The notes below the pieces were generated by a model. That model had not been told where the DNA came from, did not search any database, and saw only the letters and a program-made list of their open reading frames with translations. A stretch of 64,000 bases of DNA, from contig WSYJ01000012.1 of assembly GCA_020186115.1 (NCBI GenBank), positions 1 to 64,000 of the forward strand, given 5' to 3'. This DNA comes from Histomonas meleagridis (taxonomy: Eukaryota > Parabasalia > Tritrichomonadida > Dientamoebidae). Numbering within the stretch: the stretch's first letter is position 1; each line of letters starts with the position of its first letter. A program made the position numbers and the translations under genes. Positions 41,001-49,824 of the stretch are shown here, piece by piece.

Positions 41001-41240
41001 TGTTCCAACAGGATCTTTTTTTTGTAAAAATTCTTCCGAAAGATATGCTCTGTAGTAAAATTTTTTTCCGTCAATGAGATATGGATTGGTATCATTGTTT
41101 CTATAATCAAGAATCATTTGAAAAAAAGATTTTCCTGTGGAAACAATCGATTTTTTGAGATTTGGATCAATAACTACAACCATACATGGTGCCGTATTAT
41201 TCTTGATTAATTCTTCAAAGTCTGAGGCATGTGAGAACAT
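38088..41240 (-). CDS. TRAPPC8/Trs85-like trafficking subunit
   Basis: A 1,050-residue intact gene from ATG 41,240. The N-terminal half has the TRAPPC8 layout: MVVVIDPNLKKSI, a long alpha/beta region, HTPWFLWLRQYVFNELRFSR, and then helical TPR-like repeats (DLLTYLTLEYSLGNYEKASE; ALHFLTAAISYHKSGIKGHD with CFANTQSL). The C-terminal ~350 residues are beta-rich immunoglobulin-like folds (LQIENFGTSDLTNLILIHNI). In yeast and animals this subunit marks TRAPPIII, a Rab1/Ypt1 exchange complex in ER-Golgi traffic and autophagy. The Rab-exchange role here is inferred from homology. Confidence 0.75.
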   Translation of the reverse strand: MFSHASDFEELIKNNTAPCMVVVIDPNLKKSIVSTGKSFFQMILDYRNNDTNPYLIDGKKFYYRAYLSEEFLQKKDPVGTHDKIIQAFTDFGSLFCNQDFYKNFSITIPEGFNEKYPDFHLNSTFPLSSYMTHTPWFLWLRQYVFNELRFSRGEYQDTPFMFLFICDSSNVSKVNQIKQEFFGQDLPDIRNYQDPAENRRFYSNIKSSLILYYEKDPPHITQKIKDSFQVISLFGPNDNEEKLIEIIQKLIESHFVANYRTLSYKFNKYSQKKGLFRDRFTFNDLLTYLTLEYSLGNYEKASEAVEFLTQKSSAKEVIEYTSFIQGICFMMLHKDDATLKEFKANLAKLVTKQFIRKVSIVKRVSRILTFFSALELYTFNPNSLSKLFYQIDKCSKLTKFWQFSLLLKGLWYEEMALTCIKFGCRRKVALHFLTAAISYHKSGIKGHDIRCFANTQSLILNNNKQGPEPCYICGKIDDSKFVPTSPYWQNLSNFALWKLAQSSIKIKGFKTWLDIILVLMASPSNNLVPDEKIFSLFHAYFHKCGIGETLTVTDIPFITIDHENIKHSSYGDFASKDYNEKDFQELIQHHNLQYRNVSNNFSLWNTPKSKDHKRISIVCGEESSLLIPFINFRKRASINLDQIRLQSPENNIISHFSEESVSLRPNTRQILKVKFTASTPTEFVINRINFMYWYIVKDSLPLRNFSFIALNNRPSLRINLINFPKHLMESQYSPFTLQIENFGTSDLTNLILIHNIPYWISIKDSYNIIERNNIMSCSLLKEPLKPNETINLECKIRGTKIGYKTIRMLFSFSDEKPFNWRHFPEERIIYIEKKESISHKFIQHPINYNQSILYCDVITQNNSLNINEVNVKGYKVTNNDKIEIQPNTSFTFMKEMNENDTNEFSEEMINKNYEKGYILANNKNGLYQFNIEGKIHNNYSLVFTIDAPSIVKLNNKEKVIDVYIIVHNIGIEESPQVKVAVMQKSAKFKWIAKLSHTCNKLKKGNSERFKMCLCILSPGVFNVGNLMVTTQRKNASQTMVNASHYIHAIN

Positions 41241-41683
41241 TCTTTCTTAATTTCAATCCCAAGACGAAAACTGTAGATTATATTGAATTATAGATAATCC
41301 GTTACCCTCAGAAATAAAATTTACCGCAGCCAAATAAGCTCAGAATATTTTGGCTGATGAACGTTTAAAGGAAAGTCAAAACATGTAACATATATAATTT
41401 AATATCGATTTTATCATCCAATGTATTTATATCAATTTTTGTAATATCAAAAATATTTATTATTATTTGTAGAATCCAATATAAATTGATCAAATTAATT
41501 TTGCTAATTCTGTTTTATCCTTTGTAAATAATAATATGAGTATTGTTTTAAATATATAAAATAATTGTTAAATAATTAGGCTCTGATGCAAAAGGCCCGT
41601 CATTTTGCGGTTTTTGAACGATAGGAAATTTGAGGAAAAATAGAAATGCCACATCAGGGCACCCCATCCATCATCCTGACGGC

Positions 41684-41742
41684 CGGTTTCGATCGTTATC
41701 CATTGAAAAACTTCGTATTTCAATGGATAACGATCGAAACCG
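41684..41742. repeat. Perfect 25-bp hairpin inside Merlin
   Basis: The arms 41,684-41,708 and 41,718-41,742 (CGGTTTCGATCGTTATCCAT...) are exact reverse complements around a 9-nt loop. A small GCACC-TTC-GGTGC hairpin follows at 41,746-41,758. Both lie between the left end and the transposase start, so they may be a nested foldback or a regulatory structure. Confidence 0.9.
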
Positions 41743-41929
41743 CTCGCACCTTCGGTGCTCGCATTTGATACATATTAATACATATATTTTGACAGACAAA
41801 ATATTTGACATAACGATAATATTTAAGTTATTAAATAAAATATATAAGATTTAGAATAACGGTTATCGATAAAAATTTATTCATATTTATTGTTTGTAAA
41901 GTAGTCAAAAAGTCGATCATTTTATATTG

Positions 41930-42754
41930 ATGCAATTGCAATTCGAAACCATTAAGAAAGTGTTAAAATTAAATGACAAAAGCTTTATCAAATGGGCCTC
42001 TGAGCAGGGAATCATTCCTGATATCCACCAAATTCAAATATGTCCGAAATGTCAATCGTTAATGAAAGTTTATTTCTCACCAAGTTACCCTGATGGTGCT
42101 GTATATAGATGCTGCTCAGGTAAATGCAGAAATTCAAAATCAATCAGATTAGATTCATGGGTATCACAATCAAAATTTTCATTAAGGGGATTTGTTCACA
42201 TTTTAGCATGTTGGGTAGAAGGTTTTGATATAAGAACTACATCTAAAATTACAGGTGTATGTGAACGATCAGTAATAACATGGTTTCAAACTTTTCGATC
42301 TATTGCAGAAAAAGAATATCGAAAAGATATAGCTCAGAATTTACTTGGTGATGGAATAGTCGAAATTGATGAAAGTCATTTTTTCGGTGCTAAATACAAC
42401 AAAGGAAGTGCATTGGAAAAAGAAGAAATTTGGGTTTTTGGCGAAATAGACAGTAAAACAATGAGAGTTGTTGCTGAGATTTGCGAAAATAGATCGAAAG
42501 AAGTTCTCATTCCAATTATTTGTTCAACGATTAGACCTAATTCAGAAATTTGGTCTGATGAATGGAAGCCATATAATACTCTTAGTGATTTAGGTTATGT
42601 ACACAAAACAGTAAATCACTCAGAAAATTTTGTAGATTTAATTACTGAGGCAAATACTCTAAAAATAGAAGGTACATGGAATCTAATAAAAGGATACCTC
42701 ATAAAAAATGGATTTAGAGATAGAAATTATTTCGAATCATATATCCATAAATGA
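41930..42754 (+). CDS. Merlin transposase (late in-frame TGA at a Trp position)
   Basis: A 274-residue frame from ATG 41,930. An N-terminal zinc ribbon (CPKCQSLMKVYF...CCSGKC) precedes a helix-turn-helix (TTSKITGVCERSVITWFQTF) and the DDE core of the IS1595/IS1016 type: GIVEIDESHFFGAKYNKGS, IWSDEWKPYNTL and VNHSENFVD. The frame stops at TGA 42,752 after YIHK. The same frame then reads CFRRNIGNTFEKCWKAIIGD and ends at TAA 42,854. This matches the family's C-terminal W-R-rich tail, where the TGA replaces the expected Trp. It is otherwise an excellent copy, so inactivation is recent. Confidence 0.93.
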   Translation: MQLQFETIKKVLKLNDKSFIKWASEQGIIPDIHQIQICPKCQSLMKVYFSPSYPDGAVYRCCSGKCRNSKSIRLDSWVSQSKFSLRGFVHILACWVEGFDIRTTSKITGVCERSVITWFQTFRSIAEKEYRKDIAQNLLGDGIVEIDESHFFGAKYNKGSALEKEEIWVFGEIDSKTMRVVAEICENRSKEVLIPIICSTIRPNSEIWSDEWKPYNTLSDLGYVHKTVNHSENFVDLITEANTLKIEGTWNLIKGYLIKNGFRDRNYFESYIHK

Positions 42755-43123
42755 TGCTTTCGAAGAAATATAGGAAATACATTTGAAAAATGCTGGAAAG
42801 CAATAATTGGTGATATTTCTTATAAAACTAATCATAATTTGAAATATTTTTATTAAAAAAATGATTTCGAAGTGTATCAGACCCCCCAATAAGATATTTT
42901 GCCATTATTCACTTTTTGATATGACTTTGATCTCCTTATCAAAAGTCGAATATTTTTATTGCCATTTTTTTTTCTTTCAAATTTTCTATCGTTCAAAAAC
43001 CGCAAAATGGAGGGCGTTTTGCATCCTAACCAATAATTATTTTGAAATATCTCTTTGTGCAACAGCAAAAGTGAGGGTGTCCCAAAATACGATCATTTTC
43101 AATTCAATACCAAAAAATATACT

Positions 43124-43129
43124 TCATTA
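43124..43129 (+). promoter_or_regulatory. Inr-like element of ankyrin-RhoGEF-like gene 2
   Basis: TCATTA, a match to the trichomonad initiator (TCA+1YW). Its A is 13 nt before the ATG at 43,139, giving the very short 5' leader typical of these organisms. Confidence 0.55.
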
Positions 43130-43138
43130 AAATTACAA

Positions 43139-46100
43139 ATGAGTAAACCGAATCAAGAAAAAAAATCACCACGTAATTATAATATTTTGAACGCAATTAC
43201 CATTCCTGAAACGGGTGCTCTTGTACTTCATAGTTGGGCTTCAACAGATAATAAAGAAGCAATTAAAGAAGTTTTAAAAGATACTGAAAACGAATGCTTA
43301 ACACTTGATGATTATACTGGCAATACTATTCTTCATTATGCAGCAAACAATGGCTCTTTAAAGGTTAGTAATTATATTGTTAAACATTTTCCAAAAAATC
43401 ATTTTTATAATAATAAAAGTATTACCCCAGGTCATATTGCTGCGATTAAAGGTAATGTTGAACTCCTCAATATCTTTCAACGATCTTCTACATTATTATA
43501 TGATAAATCAACAATGGGATGGCTTCCAATACATTTTGCAATATTTTATGGGCAAATTGAAGCAGTTCGTTTTTTACTTGAAAAGAATATTAATCCAGTT
43601 GATTCCTTAATTATTGGTGCAGAATCTTCATCATCATATTTAGGTCATCGCCGCCTAAAATTCATGTCACCATATGATTTAGCGTTAATTATTGAGCAAA
43701 CAGAAATAGCTGAACTTATTAAAAGTTATAATGGTTTACCTTCATTACATTCAGCAGTTTCATCACAAAAACTTTTAGCGGTAACATATCTTGTTGAGTC
43801 ACCATTTTCTACAGTTTCTGACAAGTTAGATTTAGCTGCAGGTAAACAAGAATATACAGCATTACATGTAGCAGCCTCACTTGGATATTACTCCATTGCA
43901 CATTACTTAATTAAAGCAGGTGCGTCCACCAATGTTGTTGATGCTAATGGGTTATCACCATTAGAAATAGCAGTCACATCAAAATCTGTTAAAACGATTT
44001 CGGTTATACGATTATTTTCCTCTGAATCCCAAATTACTAAAGCAGCATTTTTAGCAGCAGATTTAGCCAATAGTCAAATTGTAATGGAATTAATTCAGAC
44101 AAATATATCACCGTCAATTGTAGATGAGGATGGTGATTCATTTTTAATTCGATTAATTAAAAGAAATTTACTTGATGCAGCACTTACATTAATAGAAAAT
44201 AAGCAATGTGACATTAATCATAAAGATGCGCGTGGTGCCACAATACTTCATTATGCAGCTGCATGTTCAAATATTAATTTACTTAAGAAAATCATCAGTT
44301 TATATAAATCATCGAAATTAAAACTTAATGAAAAAGATAAATTTGGAATGACTCCATTAATGTATGCAGTACTTTCAGGTAACAAAGAATCAGTTGATGA
44401 ATTAAGTAACACTAAAATTGATGCTGAATGTAAATGTGGATTAACACCATTTTGTATTGATGTTGCATTTGGTGTAACAAATCAATTTCAATTAACATCT
44501 GAAAACATTAAGAAAAAATATAAAATTAATTTTAAGGAAATCCAAACATTTATTTCTAATTTCTCACTTTTAGAAAAGAATATTAATTTACCAAATAATA
44601 AAGTTTCTTGTCCAGTCTTAAAATTAATAAATCCTAAACTTGAGAAACATCTAAAAGCATTTAAATCATTTTCTGATAAAAAAGTTACAAATGTATCAAT
44701 TTTACATTTGACATCATTAGGTAATCCATCAAATTTATTAAATATAATATCATTAAAAAGGGAATTATTAGATGAAAAGGATTCTAAAGGTCGAATTCCA
44801 TTATTTTATGCATTTATATCTAAGAACATTAAAGCATCGAAAGTTTTAATCAAAGAAATGAAAACTTTTGAGCAAAGAGATAATAAAGGTAATACATTAT
44901 TCCATGTCATTAATGATGATTCATTTTTATCAATTGTTAAAAAGATATCAAAAATTACTACTTTGTCATTATTAGAAGTTAATAAATATGATCAAAACAT
45001 ATTTCATTTATTTTGTATGAAAGGTATATATCAAATATTAAAAGATTTATTATCGAATATTACGCCAGAAATAAAACGATCATTAAATTCACATGATAAA
45101 TATGATAAAACTCCATTAGATTATGCATTTGAAAATCAACATCAAGAATGTATAGCATTATTACATTCGAATGATGTCGAAAACAAATTAAATGGTTTTG
45201 TTAAACAAGGCGATTTACAAAATATCCAAAAATTAATCGAAGCAGGTTATCCTATTAATTCATGTGATAAAAATGGAATGACTCCATTACATTTTGCTGT
45301 CATTTCAGGTAATGTTAATGTCATTCAATATTTGATTAGTAAAAATGGAAATGTTAATGCACAAAATGCACAAGGAATGCATCCATTACATTATGCAGCT
45401 ATAGCTAATAATTATGAAATAATAAAAATATTATTAAATAAGAATTATCGATTAATGAGAATTAATGGACGTGATCAGCCGTATTTATTATGTACTGATC
45501 CAAAATGTAAATCATTTTTGTTCCATTCATGGAAAAGACAATTAATATTAGAAAAGATATATAACTTAGCGAAAATTCGTAATGAATCATTATTATTACT
45601 TCAAGGATTTTGTCAATCACAAAACAAAAGTAATTATTCATGGAATGAAGTATTAGATATAACAAATCGAATATTATTTGTTCATGAAAGTTTGTTTAAT
45701 CGTTTCCAAGATGAAACATTTGATTTCTCGATTTCATTACATCATTTCTTACAATTGTTTGGTATAATTGATATAACGAATTATATTAATAAAATTACAA
45801 ATGATTTAACTGGAATTATCGATCATACGATTGGTAAAGATTGTCAACCTTATATTAAGCCTACAAATACTAATAATAAAAACATAGCGTTAGCAATGAA
45901 TTTATTAATGATATTTTATCCAATTCATTGGGTATTAAATGTCTCATATTTACTTAAAGAGATTTGTCGACATATAATTGATGAAATTGATGATGTATCA
46001 ATCATTAATTCATTTATATCGAAATTTAATGAACAAGAGAATAAAGCAGAAGATGCATTTAAATCATTACAATATATTGCGACACGAAATATAATTCAAA

Positions 46101-46759
46101 TGTTTGATATCCCTTTAATACCACAAATATCTGCGCAAGGTAACAATGGAATTTTATATTTCACATCTGCGAAGATTATTAATATTCGATCACAAATTCG
46201 TCATATATTTCAATCACAATTTAACACAATCTTTCGTAAATTTTATGGTAATATGTTTAATATGCCACGTTTAATATCTTTTAGTAAGAACCAAATAATT
46301 AAAATCATATTTTGTAATGACTTTCTAATATTAACATCGGATAAAGATAATTATTTATGTTTCCCTTATCCTTGCGTTTATTGGTCCGAGAAAAACGTGA
46401 AAAAAGATAACTTCGCTAAGGTGATAACGCCAGCGGGTTATTTCGAGCTGAAGTTCGAAAAAGAAGATAAGTTATTAAAACATTTAATCGAAACAAGAAC
46501 AACTGAAATTGCAAACCCATACGTTGGCGAAAGTAATTTCGGTAAAAATAAAGATAAAATATTCCAATGTTTGGTAAATTACGTACAAACTCAGGACTAT
46601 TTATCAACTATGATGTTAATAGTTAGAGTCGGAAGTAAAGAAGAATGCGCTGATATATGTTATAACCACATTTTGGAGGCTGTAAGTTCCCCAATTAGTT
46701 TTTATACTGTGCAAACTAGAGAAATTACCAACTCTGAAGATGATTTAATTGTGATTTGA
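43139..46759 (+). CDS. Ankyrin-RhoGEF-like-PH protein 2
   Basis: A 1,206-residue intact gene; ATG 43,139 (MSKPNQEKKSPRNYNIL) is supported by the Inr. Residues ~30-780 contain ankyrin repeats (TGNTILHYAANNGSLKVSNY; GMTPLHFAVISGNVNVIQYL). The C-terminal third has the length and helical pattern of a DH domain (~830-1,000) but its conserved blocks are poor. A PH-like segment follows (MPRLISFSKNQIIKIIFCND, then FLILTSDKDNYL), and a KVITPAGYFELKFEK strand. Same architecture as the gene at 19,141, but low identity in the GEF half. It is probably a diverged exchange factor or scaffold. Confidence 0.75.
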   Translation: MSKPNQEKKSPRNYNILNAITIPETGALVLHSWASTDNKEAIKEVLKDTENECLTLDDYTGNTILHYAANNGSLKVSNYIVKHFPKNHFYNNKSITPGHIAAIKGNVELLNIFQRSSTLLYDKSTMGWLPIHFAIFYGQIEAVRFLLEKNINPVDSLIIGAESSSSYLGHRRLKFMSPYDLALIIEQTEIAELIKSYNGLPSLHSAVSSQKLLAVTYLVESPFSTVSDKLDLAAGKQEYTALHVAASLGYYSIAHYLIKAGASTNVVDANGLSPLEIAVTSKSVKTISVIRLFSSESQITKAAFLAADLANSQIVMELIQTNISPSIVDEDGDSFLIRLIKRNLLDAALTLIENKQCDINHKDARGATILHYAAACSNINLLKKIISLYKSSKLKLNEKDKFGMTPLMYAVLSGNKESVDELSNTKIDAECKCGLTPFCIDVAFGVTNQFQLTSENIKKKYKINFKEIQTFISNFSLLEKNINLPNNKVSCPVLKLINPKLEKHLKAFKSFSDKKVTNVSILHLTSLGNPSNLLNIISLKRELLDEKDSKGRIPLFYAFISKNIKASKVLIKEMKTFEQRDNKGNTLFHVINDDSFLSIVKKISKITTLSLLEVNKYDQNIFHLFCMKGIYQILKDLLSNITPEIKRSLNSHDKYDKTPLDYAFENQHQECIALLHSNDVENKLNGFVKQGDLQNIQKLIEAGYPINSCDKNGMTPLHFAVISGNVNVIQYLISKNGNVNAQNAQGMHPLHYAAIANNYEIIKILLNKNYRLMRINGRDQPYLLCTDPKCKSFLFHSWKRQLILEKIYNLAKIRNESLLLLQGFCQSQNKSNYSWNEVLDITNRILFVHESLFNRFQDETFDFSISLHHFLQLFGIIDITNYINKITNDLTGIIDHTIGKDCQPYIKPTNTNNKNIALAMNLLMIFYPIHWVLNVSYLLKEICRHIIDEIDDVSIINSFISKFNEQENKAEDAFKSLQYIATRNIIQMFDIPLIPQISAQGNNGILYFTSAKIINIRSQIRHIFQSQFNTIFRKFYGNMFNMPRLISFSKNQIIKIIFCNDFLILTSDKDNYLCFPYPCVYWSEKNVKKDNFAKVITPAGYFELKFEKEDKLLKHLIETRTTEIANPYVGESNFGKNKDKIFQCLVNYVQTQDYLSTMMLIVRVGSKEECADICYNHILEAVSSPISFYTVQTREITNSEDDLIVI

Positions 46760-47039
46760 GTTAGATTTGGTTCTTAAAATAAATCATTCAATAATTTTAT
46801 TTGTTTTGCTTTGATAATTATGTTTTAATATGTGAAAAGGAAAATGATTTTTTAAACTGGAAATCAACAATATTCGCTTCGCGTGGTTTGCACAACACAA
46901 ATTATATAAAAATAATGTTAAAGTAAAAAAATACTATTTAATAACTTACAAATAAATATTCTTAAAATTGTATAAATTTGATAATTAAAAAATTTAAAGA
47001 ATCACAAAATAACTTTTGATTAAAATTAAACAAAATACC
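46760..47039. other. Intergenic spacer
   Basis: AT-rich, no gene. It begins the 3-kb gene-poor stretch between the ankyrin gene and importin-beta. Confidence 0.4.
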
Positions 47040-47495
47040 AAAAGAAATTATCATTTTTTACATATTCAAAGATATTTTCACCATTTTGTGCTTCTTCAAA
47101 TTGAATTTGTGGATTCATGTGAAACAAATTTCTATTTTCCGGCCATTTTTCAAGCCAAAAAGCAATATGTTGTTTAATGATTTAACTTGTGAAAGCGCAA
47201 CATAAAATGAACCATGTGCAAATGATTTTTCTCCAATATTTATGGCAACCCGATACAATGTCTATCCCTGACTTTTATGAGCAGTAATTGTTCATCATAA
47301 TTTAAATGGAAATTTGTACATATAAATTATTCTTCTATTTGATAAAGTATAGTGGAAACAAATTTTCATTGGAATTCGTATAGGATTTTCATTGATTGAG
47401 TCAAATAAATCATTTAAATAATCCACCGTATCTATTTTCATCATTGTGATATTTCTAACTATATCATTGATTCCATATCTTGGACTATCCAACAT
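47040..47495 (-). pseudogene. PIF1-type helicase relic (C-terminal motifs)
   Basis: Minus-strand reading gives DSPRYGINDIVRNITMMKID, a KFPFKL segment, a stop, TITAHKSQG, VAINIGEKSFAHGSFYVALS with QVKSL, and NILLFGLKN. AHKSQG and FYVALSQV are the closing motifs of PIF1 helicases, often carried by Helitrons. At least three stops are present. Related debris may extend to 47,650. No Helitron ends were seen, so it could also be a broken host gene. Confidence 0.6.
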
Positions 47496-47879
47496 ATAAT
47501 GTATTAAAAGTTGATTATTTTTTGATATAAAGTTTCATTCGTAATACTTGATCATATAAAGAAAAGACAGTTAGAATTCCCATTCTATCTAACTCTTTTA
47601 TATTAAAAAATATTTAACTATTTGTGTATTCTGAAGTTATTCATTATATTTATAGACTGCTTAATTTTTTTTAAATACGGTAAAAACGATATTCATAAAA
47701 AGCACAAAAACCATCGTTTCAAACTCAATTCGCTTCTGAGTTTTGATTTTCAGTTTATTCCTTTGTGTATAGAAAAGAAAATTAATGGTTAATCTCACAT
47801 ACTCATTGAATTCGCCTTTATAATTCGTTTTTAAGTAATTGTTTTTCACGTAAAACAAACCAAGTCAATATTGGGTTTT

Positions 47880-48430
47880 TCAATTTTAGGCATGTGATCA
47901 CTTTTTAAATTACAAAAAATAACATATCAAAAATGTGATTAATTGCATTCCAAAAAATATACGTTTGATGATTCGAAAAAGGATTTTTATTAAAACATAT
48001 GAAGAGTTTAATTATGTTATTAAAATAAATTCAAATATATTCAAATATATTCCAGAAATCAGAGTCTCCGAAGGTTCCGAACCGTTAGTTGAACCGTACG
48101 TTCAAAATTTCCATGCGGTTCGAACCATGTTCATGTCATTTTTAGTTGAACCGAGAAAAGTGACAAACCGCCAAGGTTCGTCTTAAGTTGAATCTGGGGA
48201 AAAAACGATAGAAAGCAGTTGAACAGCAGGTTCGAACCGCATTCAATTTTTATGGAAGGGGGGTGGGGATGGTGGGGTGAAAAGGGTGATTGTGTCACCA
48301 TTTTTTTTTTTTAAAAGTTCCGGTTCCAAAATCGAATGGTTCAACCAAACCGCCAGGTTCGTCTTTGTTGAATAAAATTAAACGGTTCGGAACCGTAAAA
48401 TCGGAACCCCTGTGAGAAATATTATGAACA
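47880..48430. repeat. Field of GGTTCGAACC-type palindromic repeats
   Basis: A dense set of short palindromic words (GGTTCGAACCATG, GGTTCGAACCGC, GGTTCCGAACCG, CGGTTCGGAACCG) in DNA richer in GC than its surroundings. The block ACCGCCAAGGTTCGTC...GTTGAAT occurs twice (48,168 and 48,349), about 180 bp apart. It may be a tandem or foldback repeat. The word resembles the tRNA TPsiC box, but no tRNA fold is present. Confidence 0.6.
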
Positions 48431-48499
48431 TTAAAATTAGTGAGATGTATGTTCAAGAAATTTTCAATGAAACTGCGTCAGAACAACCATTAACTAGTG

Positions 48500-48840
48500 A
48501 TATCACTTGATTCCTTTATTCACGCCTTATATAAGTGCAGCGAAGAATAATGAAAGACTGCTTGCAGATTGGGCATATGATCATTACGAACAATCAAATA
48601 CAGTGCATCCTAATAAAGTTTTGCATTATGCTTATATGCATAAATACTCTTAGATGGAAATTGCAATCGAACTTTTGAATTCGCATCCTGTAATTGCAAA
48701 TAATATTCGAGAAGAAATGCTTACTCTCAAAACACCTACAAGATCATTAAGATGCAAAATGAATGGATACATTATCTCTGATATTCTTACTTTTCAATTT
48801 TTTCGATATTACACAAAAAGTCATGAGCAATTGTGAGACT
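48500..48840 (+). pseudogene. Decayed frame of unknown origin
   Basis: One frame reads YISAAKNNERLLADWAYDHY, HPNKVLHYAYMHKYS, a TAG, then MEIAIELLNSHPVIANNIRE and MLTLKTPTRSLRCKMNG, ending at 48,836. The conserved-looking stretch and single stop suggest a former mobile-element or ankyrin-type gene. No domain is recognised. Confidence 0.35.
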
Positions 48841-49218
48841 TCCCACTTTTTGTATATCAAAAGCTTGTAAAAAGTAGAATAGCACAGAGCCATCTTTTTG
48901 AATAATGTTAGAGACAGTCGCTCGGAAAAATGAAACAGTGTCGAACCTTTTTATTGTACTAGGAACCATACAATCGTACGCCCTTCATTGCAACTGTCTC
49001 TAATTTGGTGGCCTAACACAGCATCATTTCGTATTGCATTAAAATGTTGTTGTAACTAACAGTAAACCAGCCAATTTGATGTGGTTCAACATTGAATAGT
49101 TTATCAAAAATTGTAAATCTCTTCAACATACAACTTAATAACGTCAAACGAAGGAAGGCAAATTTAATCTCAAGATTTTTGTGCCTCACAAATGAACCAA
49201 AGGATGTAATTATTAAAA

Positions 49219-49400
49219 AAGAAACTACGCTTCATGGACAAGAGAAGAGGACAGGATTTTTAATGATTTGATACAAAAACTTGGTCATCAATGGAGAATA
49301 AAATTTTTTTCCAAGGAGGTACCCATATTAATGCAAGAATAAATGGTACATTGGTCTTAGATATCAACAGCCAAGATTCTCGATGAAAAATTAGAAATTC
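49219..49400 (+). pseudogene. Myb-like DNA-binding relic
   Basis: The frame reads YASWTREEDRIFNDLIQKLG then HQWRIKFF, the W...EED...G..W pattern of one Myb repeat. A shift of frame gives FQGGTHINARINGTL, like the end of a trichomonad Myb repeat. It has no start and many stops around it. Trichomonads have large Myb families. 48,841-49,218 and 49,401-49,824 otherwise show nothing clear. Confidence 0.45.
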
Positions 49401-49824
49401 TTCTGAAAAAAATTGAATAAAAAAGAGATATTTTAGAATAAAATGGAAATGATCTAGTTGTCGAATTCGACATGTTTACATTTTTCTCATCGAATTTTCT
49501 ATCTATCGTATTGTCGTTTTATTTGAACCAGTTTAATTGGAAATAGAAGTCTACAGCGTTATCTTCCAGGGATATCGATTAGTTCTCCACACAACTTCTT
49601 GAGGAGAAAATTATTCAAAAAGTTTAACCAATAAGAAACTGCCACTGTTCATCGGCATGAAATTTCTTTGTTGTCAATTCATAAAATTACTTTTGTCCCG
49701 CACACAAATTTATACAAAAATTTTGTAAACACAGCGCAATAAATTTGATTCAATAAGCACGCATAAAAATATAATTTTAAAGTTCCTATTATTTTTATTA
49801 TGAAGTTAATAACAATTTATATAT

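Larger units (their letters stand above)
41579..43031 (+). mobile_element. Merlin (IS1016-like) DNA transposon
   Basis: A 1,453-bp element flanked by the perfect 8-bp duplication AATAATTA (41,571-41,578 and 43,032-43,039). The terminal inverted repeats are 55 bp with 48 matches; the shared core is CATTTTGCGGTTTTTGAACG. Target length and transposase type both fit Merlin. The right end stops 108 bp before the ATG of the ankyrin-RhoGEF-like gene, so the element may have displaced or supplied promoter sequence. Confidence 0.95.

Noticed and set aside
41930-42856. TGA read as Trp (altered genetic code)
   Set aside because: Host genes end at TGA (13,022 and 46,757) and the other TGA cases are in decaying elements; single transitions explain them.
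47661-47858. Small minus-strand frame with hydrophobic end
   Set aside because: No start context, no homology to anything in the window, and expected by chance in AT-rich DNA.
48110-48130. GGTTCGAACC as part of a tRNA gene
   Set aside because: No acceptor, D or anticodon stem can be drawn around any copy.
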